Assembly (NCBI GenBank): GCA_022567295.1
Contig: JADFHE010000019.1
Span: 1-36,988, forward strand
DNA: 36,988 nucleotides
Direction: 5' to 3'
Source: Pseudomonadota bacterium
Lineage (GTDB): Bacteria; Pseudomonadota; Gammaproteobacteria; Steroidobacterales; Woeseiaceae
Part shown: piece by piece, positions 19,021 to 26,835 of the stretch
How the letters are laid out: each line of letters starts with the position of its first letter
How positions within the stretch are numbered: position 1 is the stretch's first letter
Translations under genes and position numbers: made by a program
The notes under the pieces: generated by a model
Database searches by the model: none
Seen by the model: only the letters and a program-made list of their open reading frames with translations
What the model was told of the DNA's origin: nothing

Positions 19021-20730
19021 TTATGAGCTTACAACGGTTTCGTGCAGTAATTTGAGAACTTCTTCACGTTTTAAATTTCGCGATTTCGAGTCGCTGCGGT
19101 GACGATACTCGAGTTCGCCAGCCGCCAGACTGCGGTCACTGATGACGACGCGGTGCGGTATGCCGATGAGCTCAGCATCCGCAAACTTCACACCGGGTCT
19201 GGCGTTGCGATCGTCGAGCAGGACCTCGAATCCCTCGTTGCGAAGCTCGTCATACAGCGCCTCAGCTGCTGCGTGGACCGCCTCTGAACGATGCATGTCA
19301 ATGGCAACCAGCACAACGTCAAACGGCGCCATTGGGGCTGGCCAGATAATTCCCGCATCGTCGTGATTCTGCTCGATGGCTGCGCCGACAATCCGCGTTA
19401 TTCCAATTCCATAGCAGCCCATCGACAGGACCTGATTCTTGCCATCAGGATCCTGAACTGTGGCGTTCATCGCTTCGCTGTATTTGGTGCCCAACTGGAA
19501 GATATGGCCGACCTCGATTCCACGCGCGATAGTCAGAGTGCCGTTGCCGCCGGGCGTCGGATCGCCTGCTACGACGTTGCGGAGATCGACGGTTTCCGGC
19601 GCATCGAGATCGCGACCGAAATTAACGCCAGCGTAGTGCATGTCCGGTTCGTTTCCGCCACAGACGAAATCGGCCATATTCGCTGTCGCGTGGTCATAGA
19701 AGATGGGAATATTGAGTCCGACCGGGCCCGCGAAGCCGGGTCCGCAGCCCGTGACTTTCGCGATGGTTTCCGGGCTAGCCATGGTCAGCGGCGTGGCGAC
19801 GCCGGGAATTTTCTGTGCCTTGACTGCATTGAGTTCATGGTCGCCGCGTAATGCCAGCGCGACCGGACCGTCAGTGCCGTCGACAATCAGCGTCTTCAGT
19901 GTCTGCTCAGCCGATACCCCTAATGAATCGCAGAGCGCATCGATCGTTCTCGCCCCGGGTGTGGCGACTTTTTCGAGTTCCCTGGTGGCATCGGGAATGT
20001 TGCCGCCGACCGGCATCGTCGCCGCTGTTTCAATGTTGGAGGCGTAATTGTCCTCATCGCTGTAGGCAATCGCATCTTCTCCAGTGTCGGCCAGAACGTG
20101 GAATTCCTGCGAACGACTGCCGCCAATCTCGCCGGAATCCGCATCAACAATGCGGAAAGTCAGGCCCAGGCGTTCAAATATGGCCGTATACGCTGCATGC
20201 ATACGGGCGTATGAGGCATCGAGGCCCGCCTGATCGATATCAAACGAGTAGGCGTCCTTCATGATGAACTCGCGCGCGCGCAGGATACCAAAGCGGGGCC
20301 GAATTTCATCGCGGAATTTGGTCTGGATCTGGTAAAAGTTGACCGGTAATTGCTTGTAGCTGCGGAGTTCCTTACGCGCAATGTCAGTGATGACCTCCTC
20401 GTGCGTTGGGCCAAAGCAATAGTCGCGGTCGTGGCGGTCATTCATGCGCAACAGCAGTGGCCCATACTGGTCCCAGCGTCCGGACTCCTGCCACAGCTCC
20501 GCCGGCTGCACGGCGGGCATCAGCAATTCCAACGCGCCGGCGCGATTCATTTCTTCACGCACCACGGCTTCAACTTTGCGCAGAACACGCAGTCCCAGTG
20601 GCATCCAGGTGAAAAGGCCCGATGCCAGCCGGCGTATGAGGCCGGCCCTCAGCATCAGCTTATGGCTGACGATTTCCGCATCTGCAGGCACTTCCTTGTG
20701 TGTCGTCAGTCCGAATTCCGAAAAACGCAT
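19021..20730 (-). CDS. proS: Prolyl-tRNA synthetase, bacterial type with editing domain
   Basis: Class II synthetase charging tRNA-Pro. Starting at the ATG at 20728-20730 gives 569 residues, matching the 572 of E. coli, and the family start MRFSEFGLTTHKEVP. The frame runs open for 69 more codons upstream, but these have no ProS character and would overlap the divergent gene. Motif 2 (FRDEIRPRFGILRAREF) and the CFGPTHEE segment are in place. A YbaK-like insertion of about 180 residues in the middle of the protein indicates post-transfer editing of Ala-tRNA-Pro. The anticodon-binding domain is at the C-terminus. Confidence 0.96.
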   Translation of the reverse strand: MRFSEFGLTTHKEVPADAEIVSHKLMLRAGLIRRLASGLFTWMPLGLRVLRKVEAVVREEMNRAGALELLMPAVQPAELWQESGRWDQYGPLLLRMNDRHDRDYCFGPTHEEVITDIARKELRSYKQLPVNFYQIQTKFRDEIRPRFGILRAREFIMKDAYSFDIDQAGLDASYARMHAAYTAIFERLGLTFRIVDADSGEIGGSRSQEFHVLADTGEDAIAYSDEDNYASNIETAATMPVGGNIPDATRELEKVATPGARTIDALCDSLGVSAEQTLKTLIVDGTDGPVALALRGDHELNAVKAQKIPGVATPLTMASPETIAKVTGCGPGFAGPVGLNIPIFYDHATANMADFVCGGNEPDMHYAGVNFGRDLDAPETVDLRNVVAGDPTPGGNGTLTIARGIEVGHIFQLGTKYSEAMNATVQDPDGKNQVLSMGCYGIGITRIVGAAIEQNHDDAGIIWPAPMAPFDVVLVAIDMHRSEAVHAAAEALYDELRNEGFEVLLDDRNARPGVKFADAELIGIPHRVVISDRSLAAGELEYRHRSDSKSRNLKREEVLKLLHETVVSS

Positions 20731-20832
20731 CGCGAGTTGAACCAATAGTGTATGAGGCGCGCATTCTAACCGTATTGACAGATAAGCCAAAGCAGAGGAA
20801 GGTCCGGAATCTTTGACTGCAGGGATGTCACA

Positions 20833-21429
20833 TTGCACGGTCGTCGAAATCCATTTATCGCGCAAGAAGGCGTGCCGCTGCTTGGGCTCGTTTTCGTTGC
20901 AGCCATACTGCTCATTGGTTACTCCAATCCCTGGCACGCACTGTTTCCAGCGGCAATCTTCGTGCTGCTCTATTTAGTCTTCCGTGACCCCCATCGTGCG
21001 ATACCGTCAGTCGCTCTTGGTGTGTTCAGCCCCGTGGATGGCGAGGTGATCGAGATTGGCCGGACGGATAACGGGGAGACAGGCGCGCCAGCGCTGCGGA
21101 TCGTTATCAAGGTCGACACTCTCGGCACCTACACGGCTCGCAGTCCGGTCGAAGGGACTATCAAGGACCTGGGTAAGAAGGCGCTGTGGCTGCAAACCGA
21201 TGAAGGTGACGATGTTGTTCTGAAGTTTGGCGGCTACCGGCTGGGCCTGGCGCCGCGGGCGTTGGCGAAGTTCGGCGAACGGCTCGGGCAGGGTCAGCGT
21301 TGCGCTTATCTGCGCTTGACCCGTGTTGCCGAGGTGCAATTGCCTGCCGATGGCAAGGTATTGGTCGAGCAGGGCCAGCTCGTCGCAGCCGGAATCGACG
21401 TAATCGGAACCGTGCCGAGTCCAAGGTAG
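20833..21429 (+). CDS. Phosphatidylserine-decarboxylase-like membrane protein, catalytic motifs not visible
   Basis: A 198-residue protein with two N-terminal membrane helices (about 13-30 and 36-50), then FRDPHRAIP and FSPVDGEVIEIG, which match the start of the short (archaeal/type II-like) phosphatidylserine decarboxylase domain. In true enzymes a conserved His sits in a segment like NVHVxRxP, and the pyruvoyl group comes from self-cleavage at a Gly-Ser in IRFGSRVD. Here these read TYTARSP (about 100) and LRLTRVAEVQLP (about 160), with neither His nor Gly-Ser. It is therefore probably not a decarboxylase and may be a lipid-binding or structural derivative. The start is TTG at 20833 with GGGA about 9 bases upstream. 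Divergent from proS. Confidence 0.72.
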   Translation: MHGRRNPFIAQEGVPLLGLVFVAAILLIGYSNPWHALFPAAIFVLLYLVFRDPHRAIPSVALGVFSPVDGEVIEIGRTDNGETGAPALRIVIKVDTLGTYTARSPVEGTIKDLGKKALWLQTDEGDDVVLKFGGYRLGLAPRALAKFGERLGQGQRCAYLRLTRVAEVQLPADGKVLVEQGQLVAAGIDVIGTVPSPR

Positions 21430-21513
21430 GCGGGGTCGGCGCAAAGCTGGCAGTGAAATGCGCGGGTCACCGTGGCAAAATCAATACTGAACTTTACAGC
21501 GCGGTCCCGGCGA

Positions 21514-22197
21514 ATGATCCATCCTGAACATCAACGACGTGCCTACCTGCAGGCAATGGGCATTGATGTGTGGTTGCCGCGCGAGGCAGCTGAGCCGGCT
21601 GTTGTTGAGAGTCCTGTCAGCAATGTCGCGCCCGTCCATGACCTGGACTGGGATGAGTTACGGCAGTGTGTCGCTGACTGTACTCGCTGCGAACTCGCGG
21701 CAAGCCGGACACAAACGGTTTTTGGCGTGGGTAATCGGAACGCCGAATGGATGATCATCGGTGAGGCGCCAGGCGCAGAGGAGGATCGCCGCGGCGAGCC
21801 CTTCGTTGGTCGCGCTGGCAAAATGCTGGATGAAATGCTGCGAGCCATAGGTCAGAGCCGGGAGTCTGTCTTTATCGCCAACATTCTCAAATGCCGGCCA
21901 CCGAACAATCGCGATCCAAAGCCGGCCGAGGCAGCCGAGTGCCGAGGGTACCTGGAGCGGCAAATTGCGATGGTGAAACCGAATATCATTTTGGCGGTTG
22001 GCAGAATCGCCGCACAGAATTTGTTAGCTAGCGACGAACCGGTTGGGCGCATGCGTGGTCGACGGCACGACCTCAACGGAATTCCACTGGTTGTGACCTA
22101 TCACCCGGCCTACTTGCTGAGGAGTCCGTCCCAGAAGCGGAAATCGTGGAGGGACCTGTGTCTTGCGAAGGCACTGTCGATGGAGGTGGCTACATGA
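21514..22197 (+). CDS. Family 4 uracil-DNA glycosylase (Fe-S)
   Basis: DNA repair enzyme that excises uracil. From the ATG at 21514 it has 227 residues and begins with the family-like [19 protein letters not shown] at 21472 would add 14 residues and cannot be excluded. Four cysteines suited to a 4Fe-4S cluster are at 56, 59, 127 and 143. Motif A is [20 protein letters not shown] (83-102), [14 protein letters not shown] follows, and motif C is TYHPAYLLR at about 195. Its stop overlaps the rimI start (ATGA). An extra N-terminal stretch of about 40 residues, common in proteobacterial members, precedes the catalytic domain. Confidence 0.92.
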   Translation: MIHPEHQRRAYLQAMGIDVWLPREAAEPAVVESPVSNVAPVHDLDWDELRQCVADCTRCELAASRTQTVFGVGNRNAEWMIIGEAPGAEEDRRGEPFVGRAGKMLDEMLRAIGQSRESVFIANILKCRPPNNRDPKPAEAAECRGYLERQIAMVKPNIILAVGRIAAQNLLASDEPVGRMRGRRHDLNGIPLVVTYHPAYLLRSPSQKRKSWRDLCLAKALSMEVAT

Positions 22198-22670
22198 TTA
22201 CGCCGATGGCGGAGCCGCCGACCACGATTCGGGAGATGAATCACGATGACCTCGCGATGGTGTCTGATATCGAGCGCCGCAGCTATGAATTTCCTTGGAG
22301 CCACGGCGTATTTCGTGACTGCCTGTTGGCGGGATACCAGTGCGTCGTTTTGATTCGCGAAGATCGAGTTGCCGGATATTCGATTCTGTCGGTAGCAGCA
22401 GGCGAGGCACATATTCTCAACCTGTGCATTGATCCCGATGTCCGGGCACTGGGTTACGGTGAAAGAATGCTGGACGAGGTGCTATACCGTGCCCGGTCGG
22501 CATCGGTGCGAGAGATTTTTCTGGAAGTACGGCCGTCCAATGAGACCGCAATCGGTCTGTATCGCAAGAAAGGATTCCATCAGGTTGCTGCGCGGCCGGC
22601 CTACTATCAGGCCGACCAGGGTCGAGAAGACGCGGCAGTGCTGGTCAAGAAACTCGTCGTCGAAGAGTGA
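22194..22670 (+). CDS. rimI: RimI-type ribosomal protein alanine N-acetyltransferase
   Basis: GNAT acetyltransferase that acetylates the N-terminus of ribosomal protein S18 in E. coli. From the ATG at 22194, which overlaps the preceding stop, it has 158 residues. A further ATG at 22206 is possible. It shows IREMNHDDLAMVSDIERRSYEFPWS at the N-terminus, the ILNLCIDPDVRALGYGERML acetyl-CoA motif at about 74-93, and EVRPSNETAIGLYRKKGF at 111-128, all typical of RimI. tsaB, a frequent partner elsewhere, is not here. Confidence 0.92.
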   Translation: MITPMAEPPTTIREMNHDDLAMVSDIERRSYEFPWSHGVFRDCLLAGYQCVVLIREDRVAGYSILSVAAGEAHILNLCIDPDVRALGYGERMLDEVLYRARSASVREIFLEVRPSNETAIGLYRKKGFHQVAARPAYYQADQGREDAAVLVKKLVVEE

Positions 22671-22685
22671 GCGGACGGTTTCGCA

Positions 22686-22771
22686 TGTCGGATGATTCGA
22701 TACTGCGTTGCAGCGCTTGAAAAGGACCGGCCATTTCCTGCACACTGCGCCTTGCCTCGAATCATCCGACA
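22686..22771. repeat. Perfect 15-bp inverted repeat flanking a 56-bp spacer
   Basis: TGTCGGATGATTCGA at 22686-22700 is the exact reverse complement of TCGAATCATCCGACA at 22757-22771. The pair fills much of the 170-base gap between rimI and prfC. It could be a long structured leader, a transcription end for rimI, or a small mobile palindromic element with terminal inverted repeats. There is no T-run after the second arm, so it is not a standard terminator. I found no obvious flanking direct repeat. Confidence 0.8.
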
Positions 22772-22840
22772 GGCTCTGAACCCATCATTATCGCCTTGCC
22801 GGTGTACTTAACTGCGCCGCCTCTGAATTCTTAACTAACA

Positions 22841-24421
22841 ATGCCAAACCTAGACGAACAAGTCAGCAAACGGCGCACGTTCGCGATTATTTCGCATCCT
22901 GACGCCGGCAAGACCACGCTCACCGAGAAGCTGCTGCTCTACGGCGGCGCCATTCAGCTCGCGGGTGCGGTCAAAGGACGCAAGGCGAGCCGTCACGCGA
23001 CGTCCGACTGGATGGCGCTGGAGCAGCAGCGTGGAATTTCGATTACATCCTCGGTGATGCAGTTTCCGTACAACGACCACATTATCAATCTGCTTGATAC
23101 ACCGGGCCACGAGGACTTTTCAGAAGACACTTATCGAACGTTGACGGCGGTCGATTCGGCGCTGATGGTTATCGATTGCGCGAAGGGCGTCGAGAAACGC
23201 ACCATCAAGTTGATGGAAGTGTGTCGTCTGCGCGATACCCCGATCATGACGTTCATCAACAAACTCGATCGAGATGGCCGGGAGCCGATCGAGTTACTCG
23301 ACGAGATCGAATCGGTGTTGCAGATTCAGTGCACCCCCGTTACCTGGCCGATCGGCATGGGCCGCTCGTTGCGGGGTGTGTATCACCTGTTGCAGGACAA
23401 AATCTATCTTTATGAGCGGGTCCGAAGCGAAAAGGTGACCGAGCGGCGCGTCATCGATGGATTGCAGTCCGATGAGGCGACCGTCGCTCTTGGCGACATG
23501 GCAGATGAGTTCCGCGAAGAAATCGAGTTAGTCAAAGGCGCGTGTCCGGAACTATCAGTCGAGGATTACCTGGCGGCGATGCAGACGCCGGTGTTTTTTG
23601 GTTCGGCGATCAGTAATTTCGGTGTTAAGGAATTACTCGACGAGTTCATCAACTATGCGCCAGCACCGCTGGACCGTGAAAGCGAACAGCGCTTTGTGCA
23701 GCCGCGCGAGCCTGAGATGACGGGTTTCGTCTTTAAAATTCAGGCGAACATGGACCCGGGTCATCGTGACCGGATTGCATTTATGCGCATTTGTTCGGGC
23801 GAGTACCGCAAGGGAATCCGTGCGCTGCATGTTCGTTCTGGTAAGCAGATGAAGATTCTCGACGCGGTCACGTTCATGGCGGCGGACCGGCAACACGCCG
23901 AGACGGCATACGCCGGCGACATTATCGGTATTCATAATCACGGCACCATAAATATCGGCGACAGTTTTTCTGAAGGTGAAGAAATTCGGTTTACCGGAAT
24001 CCCAAACTTCGCACCAGAGATATTTCGCCGTGCCGTTTTGAAGGACCCATTGCGACTAAAGGCATTGAAAAAGGGTCTCGCGCAATTGTGTGAAGAGGGT
24101 GCGACGCAGTTGTTCAGGCCGATGCGCAATAACGACCTGATTCTTGGTGCCGTCGGCCCGTTGCAGTTTGAAGTCGTGGCACATCGATTGCGCCATGAAT
24201 ACAAGGTGGAATGTCAGTTTGAAGCTATCAATGTCGCAACGGCGCGCTGGATCGAATGTGACGACGCGAAAATGCTCAGTGATTTCGAGCGCAAGGCGCA
24301 TGACAATCTTGCACTGGATCATAGTGGTAGTCTGGTCTACATTGCACCTACACGGGTCAATCTCAACCTGACTGAGGAGCGCTGGCCAGATATCGATTTC
24401 CGCAAGACCAGAGAGCACTAA
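22841..24421 (+). CDS. prfC: Peptide chain release factor 3
   Basis: GTPase that recycles RF1/RF2 from the ribosome after peptide release. It has 526 residues, near the E. coli length of 529. G1 is HPDAGKTT (19-26), G3 is [14 protein letters not shown], and G4 is NKLDR, as in RF3. The protein also shows the [20 protein letters not shown] switch region. The ATG has no evident Shine-Dalgarno sequence. It lies downstream of a gap containing a long inverted repeat and is followed after 34 bases by an MFS gene. Confidence 0.97.
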   Translation: MPNLDEQVSKRRTFAIISHPDAGKTTLTEKLLLYGGAIQLAGAVKGRKASRHATSDWMALEQQRGISITSSVMQFPYNDHIINLLDTPGHEDFSEDTYRTLTAVDSALMVIDCAKGVEKRTIKLMEVCRLRDTPIMTFINKLDRDGREPIELLDEIESVLQIQCTPVTWPIGMGRSLRGVYHLLQDKIYLYERVRSEKVTERRVIDGLQSDEATVALGDMADEFREEIELVKGACPELSVEDYLAAMQTPVFFGSAISNFGVKELLDEFINYAPAPLDRESEQRFVQPREPEMTGFVFKIQANMDPGHRDRIAFMRICSGEYRKGIRALHVRSGKQMKILDAVTFMAADRQHAETAYAGDIIGIHNHGTINIGDSFSEGEEIRFTGIPNFAPEIFRRAVLKDPLRLKALKKGLAQLCEEGATQLFRPMRNNDLILGAVGPLQFEVVAHRLRHEYKVECQFEAINVATARWIECDDAKMLSDFERKAHDNLALDHSGSLVYIAPTRVNLNLTEERWPDIDFRKTREH

Positions 24422-24455
24422 TCGTCAGTCCTTTGTCTGCGGCAAGAGTTTCCCG

Positions 24456-25718
24456 ATGTCTTCGATACTTACCAAGAAAGTCATTACCTGGGCCTTGTAT
24501 GACTGGGCCAACTCGGCATTCGCTCTTAGTGTGCTGGCTGTCCTGTTTCCTCTCGTGCTCGGCAATTACTGGGGCGAAGCTGACGGTGGCGCGTCGGCAA
24601 CCATTCGATTGGGTTGGATCACTTTTGCCGCCAGCCTGGTCGTATTTCTCGCAGCGCCCATACTCGGCACGATCGCGGACGCAGGAGGCTACCGGAAACG
24701 ATTCCTGCTTCTGTTCGCTGTTGTTGGTGCGCTAGCGACGGCCGGCCTCGGACTGGTGGGGCAGGGCGAGTGGCCGCTGGCGCTGGGATTGTACCTTATC
24801 GCGTCGGTTGGCTTTTACAGTTCGTCCGTCTTTTACGACTCGTTGCTCATCGACGTAACCGAGCCTCGCAATTACAGTTTTGTTTCAACGCTCGGGTATT
24901 CAGTCGGCTATCTCGGCGGCGCTGCGCTGTTGGCGATACATCTCTGGATGTTGAAGTCGCCGCAAACTTTCGGGCTGGAGAGTACGGCCGAAGCGTTTAG
25001 TTATGCCTTTATTTCGGTCGGCATCTGGTGGCTCGTATTCTCATTGCCGTTGTTGTTTTTCGTGCCTGAAAAGCACAGTGCGATCGAGGTAACCAGCGGC
25101 AGGATCCGGGCCGCTTACGCCGAACTCCGTTCGACGGTTCTCGAAATAAGGAAGTATCGCAACGTAATGATTTTTTTGTGCGGCTACTGGCTCTATATCG
25201 GTGGCGTGTTTACTGTGATCTTCATGGCTGTCAACTATGGGCAGCGGCTGGGGTTTGAGGACAGTGACCTCGTCATGGCGTTACTGATTGCGAACTTCGT
25301 CGGCTTTCCGGCGACGTTGATTTACGGTGTGCTCGCGCATCGCTTCGGAGCAAAAAAGGGTATCTACTTTGCATTGTTCGCATATGTTGGTGCCTGCCTG
25401 TGGGGCATCCAGATGACGGACGTCAGGGAGTTCTTCATCATGGCGGTCGTTATTGGAGCCGTGCAGGGTGGCGCGCAGGGCCTCAGTCGTTCGGTGTACG
25501 CAACATTGATTCCGTCGGATCAACCGGGTGAGTTTTTTGGCTTCTACAGTATGACGACGAAGTTTGCGCACGTGCTCGGCCCGGCAATGGTCGCCATTTC
25601 TGCAATGCTTTCGGATGATCCGAAGTGGGTTTTGCTCGCGCTGATGCCGATGTTTCTGGCCGGTACGTTATTGCTCACACTGGTGCGTCTTCCGTCTGAA
25701 GATTCCGCAACAAATTAG
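24456..25718 (+). CDS. UMF1/Atg22-like MFS transporter
   Basis: A 420-residue membrane protein with about twelve hydrophobic helices. The N-terminal ITWALYDWANSAFA is the hallmark of the UMF1 family (related to yeast vacuolar effluxer Atg22) within the major facilitator superfamily. GTIADAGGYRKRF after the second helix is an MFS loop-A type motif. The substrate is unknown. It starts 34 bases after prfC and may be read through from it. It is the last core-like gene before the accessory-looking stretch. Confidence 0.9.
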   Translation: MSSILTKKVITWALYDWANSAFALSVLAVLFPLVLGNYWGEADGGASATIRLGWITFAASLVVFLAAPILGTIADAGGYRKRFLLLFAVVGALATAGLGLVGQGEWPLALGLYLIASVGFYSSSVFYDSLLIDVTEPRNYSFVSTLGYSVGYLGGAALLAIHLWMLKSPQTFGLESTAEAFSYAFISVGIWWLVFSLPLLFFVPEKHSAIEVTSGRIRAAYAELRSTVLEIRKYRNVMIFLCGYWLYIGGVFTVIFMAVNYGQRLGFEDSDLVMALLIANFVGFPATLIYGVLAHRFGAKKGIYFALFAYVGACLWGIQMTDVREFFIMAVVIGAVQGGAQGLSRSVYATLIPSDQPGEFFGFYSMTTKFAHVLGPAMVAISAMLSDDPKWVLLALMPMFLAGTLLLTLVRLPSEDSATN

Positions 25719-25845
25719 ACGGCTGGGCACGATCGTGACCGACGCGTATCAGATCTGGGCTGTCACGGCGTTTCCATTGAGGGTTCGCTTTACACTAAAG
25801 AGCGGCCGGTGTTGCATCGACCGGTTGAAATCGCAACCCGGAATT

Positions 25846-25886
25846 GGTCATTGAGCTAATATTGGTGAAATAGTCCGCTAATGACC
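25846..25886. repeat. Imperfect inverted repeat
   Basis: GGTCATT at 25846-25852 is the reverse complement of AATGACC at 25880-25886. Flanking bases extend the match imperfectly on both sides (TGAGC against GCTA inside, TT against AA outside). It lies between the MFS gene and the riboswitch promoter. Function unknown. Confidence 0.4.
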
Positions 25887-25960
25887 CAAAGGCGACATCG
25901 CCGGACGCTCGAAAAAAGCCCAATTATGTTAACAATCGGGTTATTTCCAGCCACTAGGCG

Positions 25961-25966
25961 TATAAA
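25961..25966 (+). promoter_or_regulatory. Probable -10 element for the riboswitch transcript
   Basis: TATAAA placed so that transcription would begin near 25973-25975, just at the 5' end of the aptamer. No good -35 is visible at normal spacing. The position relative to the aptamer is the main support. Confidence 0.4.
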
Positions 25967-25975
25967 GAAAGCACA

Positions 25976-26090
25976 CCAAACGACAAAGCCAAACCTGTCG
26001 AAAGACAGGGACGGAAAGCCACGGGTCCTCGCTTCCTCCGAGAAGCCATGGACGACTCCCCGAAGGACCCAAGATCGCCGGGCTATCGAA
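25976..26090 (+). promoter_or_regulatory. Cyclic di-GMP-I (GEMM-I) riboswitch aptamer
   Basis: The conserved GEMM-I core is visible: AAAGCCAAACC, a perfect hairpin CCTGTC-GAAA-GACAGG (25994-26009) with the GNRA tetraloop, then GGGACGGAAAGCC ending at 26020. A second stem GGGTCCT (26023-26029) pairs exactly with AGGACCC (26064-26070) and encloses a further GCTTC/GAAGC hairpin. The 3' segment GATCGCCGGGC supplies the conserved C. Aligned by eye with the Vibrio Vc2 aptamer, the position of G20, which selects c-di-GMP, is G. The next pair is C-G instead of G-C on both strands, a compensatory change. It sits in the leader of the secreted-protein gene at 26172. Confidence 0.88.
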
Positions 26091-26171
26091 TTCAATGTTC
26101 GATTGCTTACGAAGTATCGCGACGCTGACCACAGCGTAACAACGAGTACTGGTATTCAAGGGAGAAAAACA

Positions 26172-26708
26172 ATGAAGATTAAAAATATATCCGTCGGTAT
26201 TGCCGGCTTGATCCTGCTTCTTGCGGCTGGCTTGCCGCAGACGGCGCTCGCTAAAGACGTCGAAATGAACCTGCGATTCGCGGGGGCATTTATATCGAAC
26301 AGCCTTCCTAGCGCGTTGATCCACGTGCAAGCTAAGGGCAGCCCGGGCAAAGCGGTAATCCGAGGGTACGGCGCGAGCGGGGCTGCAGATCCAGATCCCG
26401 TTGTGGTCTCAGACTGTTTAAGCGGAACAGACGGCGCATTCCTAAGCATCATAGCCGGGGAAGATCCTCTCATCTTTACCTTCCAGGATTTGTCGCTTTT
26501 GTTCGCCGACGGCAGCGGGGAGATTTGCGTTGATTCAGCGACCGGCAATGCTGAGTTCAGGTTCGACATCACGTTCATAGGGGGCAGAGGGAGATTCGAG
26601 GGCGCGACCGGTACTGCCGTGATTACAGGCGAGGCACAGCCCGTGAGTGCCGACGGATCGTTTCTCGCTGAAACCGGGACGATCGTCGGAACGATTGTCC
26701 TGCCATGA
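26172..26708 (+). CDS. Small secreted beta-rich protein, c-di-GMP riboswitch-controlled
   Basis: A 178-residue exported protein of unknown function. It starts at the ATG at 26172, 8 bases after AGGGAG. The signal peptide is hydrophobic with cleavage after ALA near residue 28. The mature part has no membrane segment and is rich in short beta-strand patterns with Gly/Thr turns. The C-terminal GGRGRFEGATGTAVITGEA and ETGTIVGTI resemble allene-oxide-cyclase/dirigent-like barrels; this is a weak structural guess. Two cysteines (in SDCLSG and GEICVD) could form a disulfide. It is a monocistronic unit: riboswitch leader upstream, strong terminator 51 bases downstream. A biofilm or surface role would fit c-di-GMP control but is inference. 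Confidence 0.85.
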   Translation: MKIKNISVGIAGLILLLAAGLPQTALAKDVEMNLRFAGAFISNSLPSALIHVQAKGSPGKAVIRGYGASGAADPDPVVVSDCLSGTDGAFLSIIAGEDPLIFTFQDLSLLFADGSGEICVDSATGNAEFRFDITFIGGRGRFEGATGTAVITGEAQPVSADGSFLAETGTIVGTIVLP

Positions 26709-26758
26709 CGACGATGGTGATGATGACGGCTGACAATTAACCACCAGTATGTTTCTGG

Positions 26759-26785
26759 AGCCCTGCTTCGGCGGGGTTTCTTTTT
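26759..26785 (+). terminator. Rho-independent terminator
   Basis: Stem CCCTGC / GCGGGG closed by a TTCG tetraloop (26761-26776), extended by an A-T and a G-T pair, followed by TTTCTTTTT. It ends the plus-strand secreted-protein transcript. On the minus strand there is no T-run, so it does not serve the convergent HNH gene. Confidence 0.92.
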
Positions 26786-26835
26786 GCTAAATGCAAAGTC
26801 CGCTTCTGATCGATGCTGCCCTTAGTCGTTGCATA

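Larger units (their letters stand above)
25719..26171 (+). other. 453-base non-coding leader region
   Basis: No gene is supported here. An open frame in phase with the downstream secreted-protein gene runs back to 25881, but it lacks coding character and crosses the riboswitch. The region holds an imperfect inverted repeat (25846-25886), a TATAAA -10 candidate at 25961-25966, a c-di-GMP-I riboswitch aptamer (about 25976-26090), a small hairpin (ACGCTG/CAGCGT) between the aptamer and the gene, and AGGGAG as ribosome-binding site 8 bases before the ATG at 26172. Confidence 0.8.

Noticed and set aside
20731-20937. N-terminal extension of proS
   Set aside because: The 69 extra residues have no ProS character and overlap the divergent Psd-like gene; the internal ATG gives the standard length.
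25881-26171. Open frame extending the secreted-protein gene 97 codons upstream
   Set aside because: It crosses the riboswitch aptamer, has no family-like sequence, and would bury the clear signal peptide inside the protein. The ATG at 26172 has a good ribosome-binding site.
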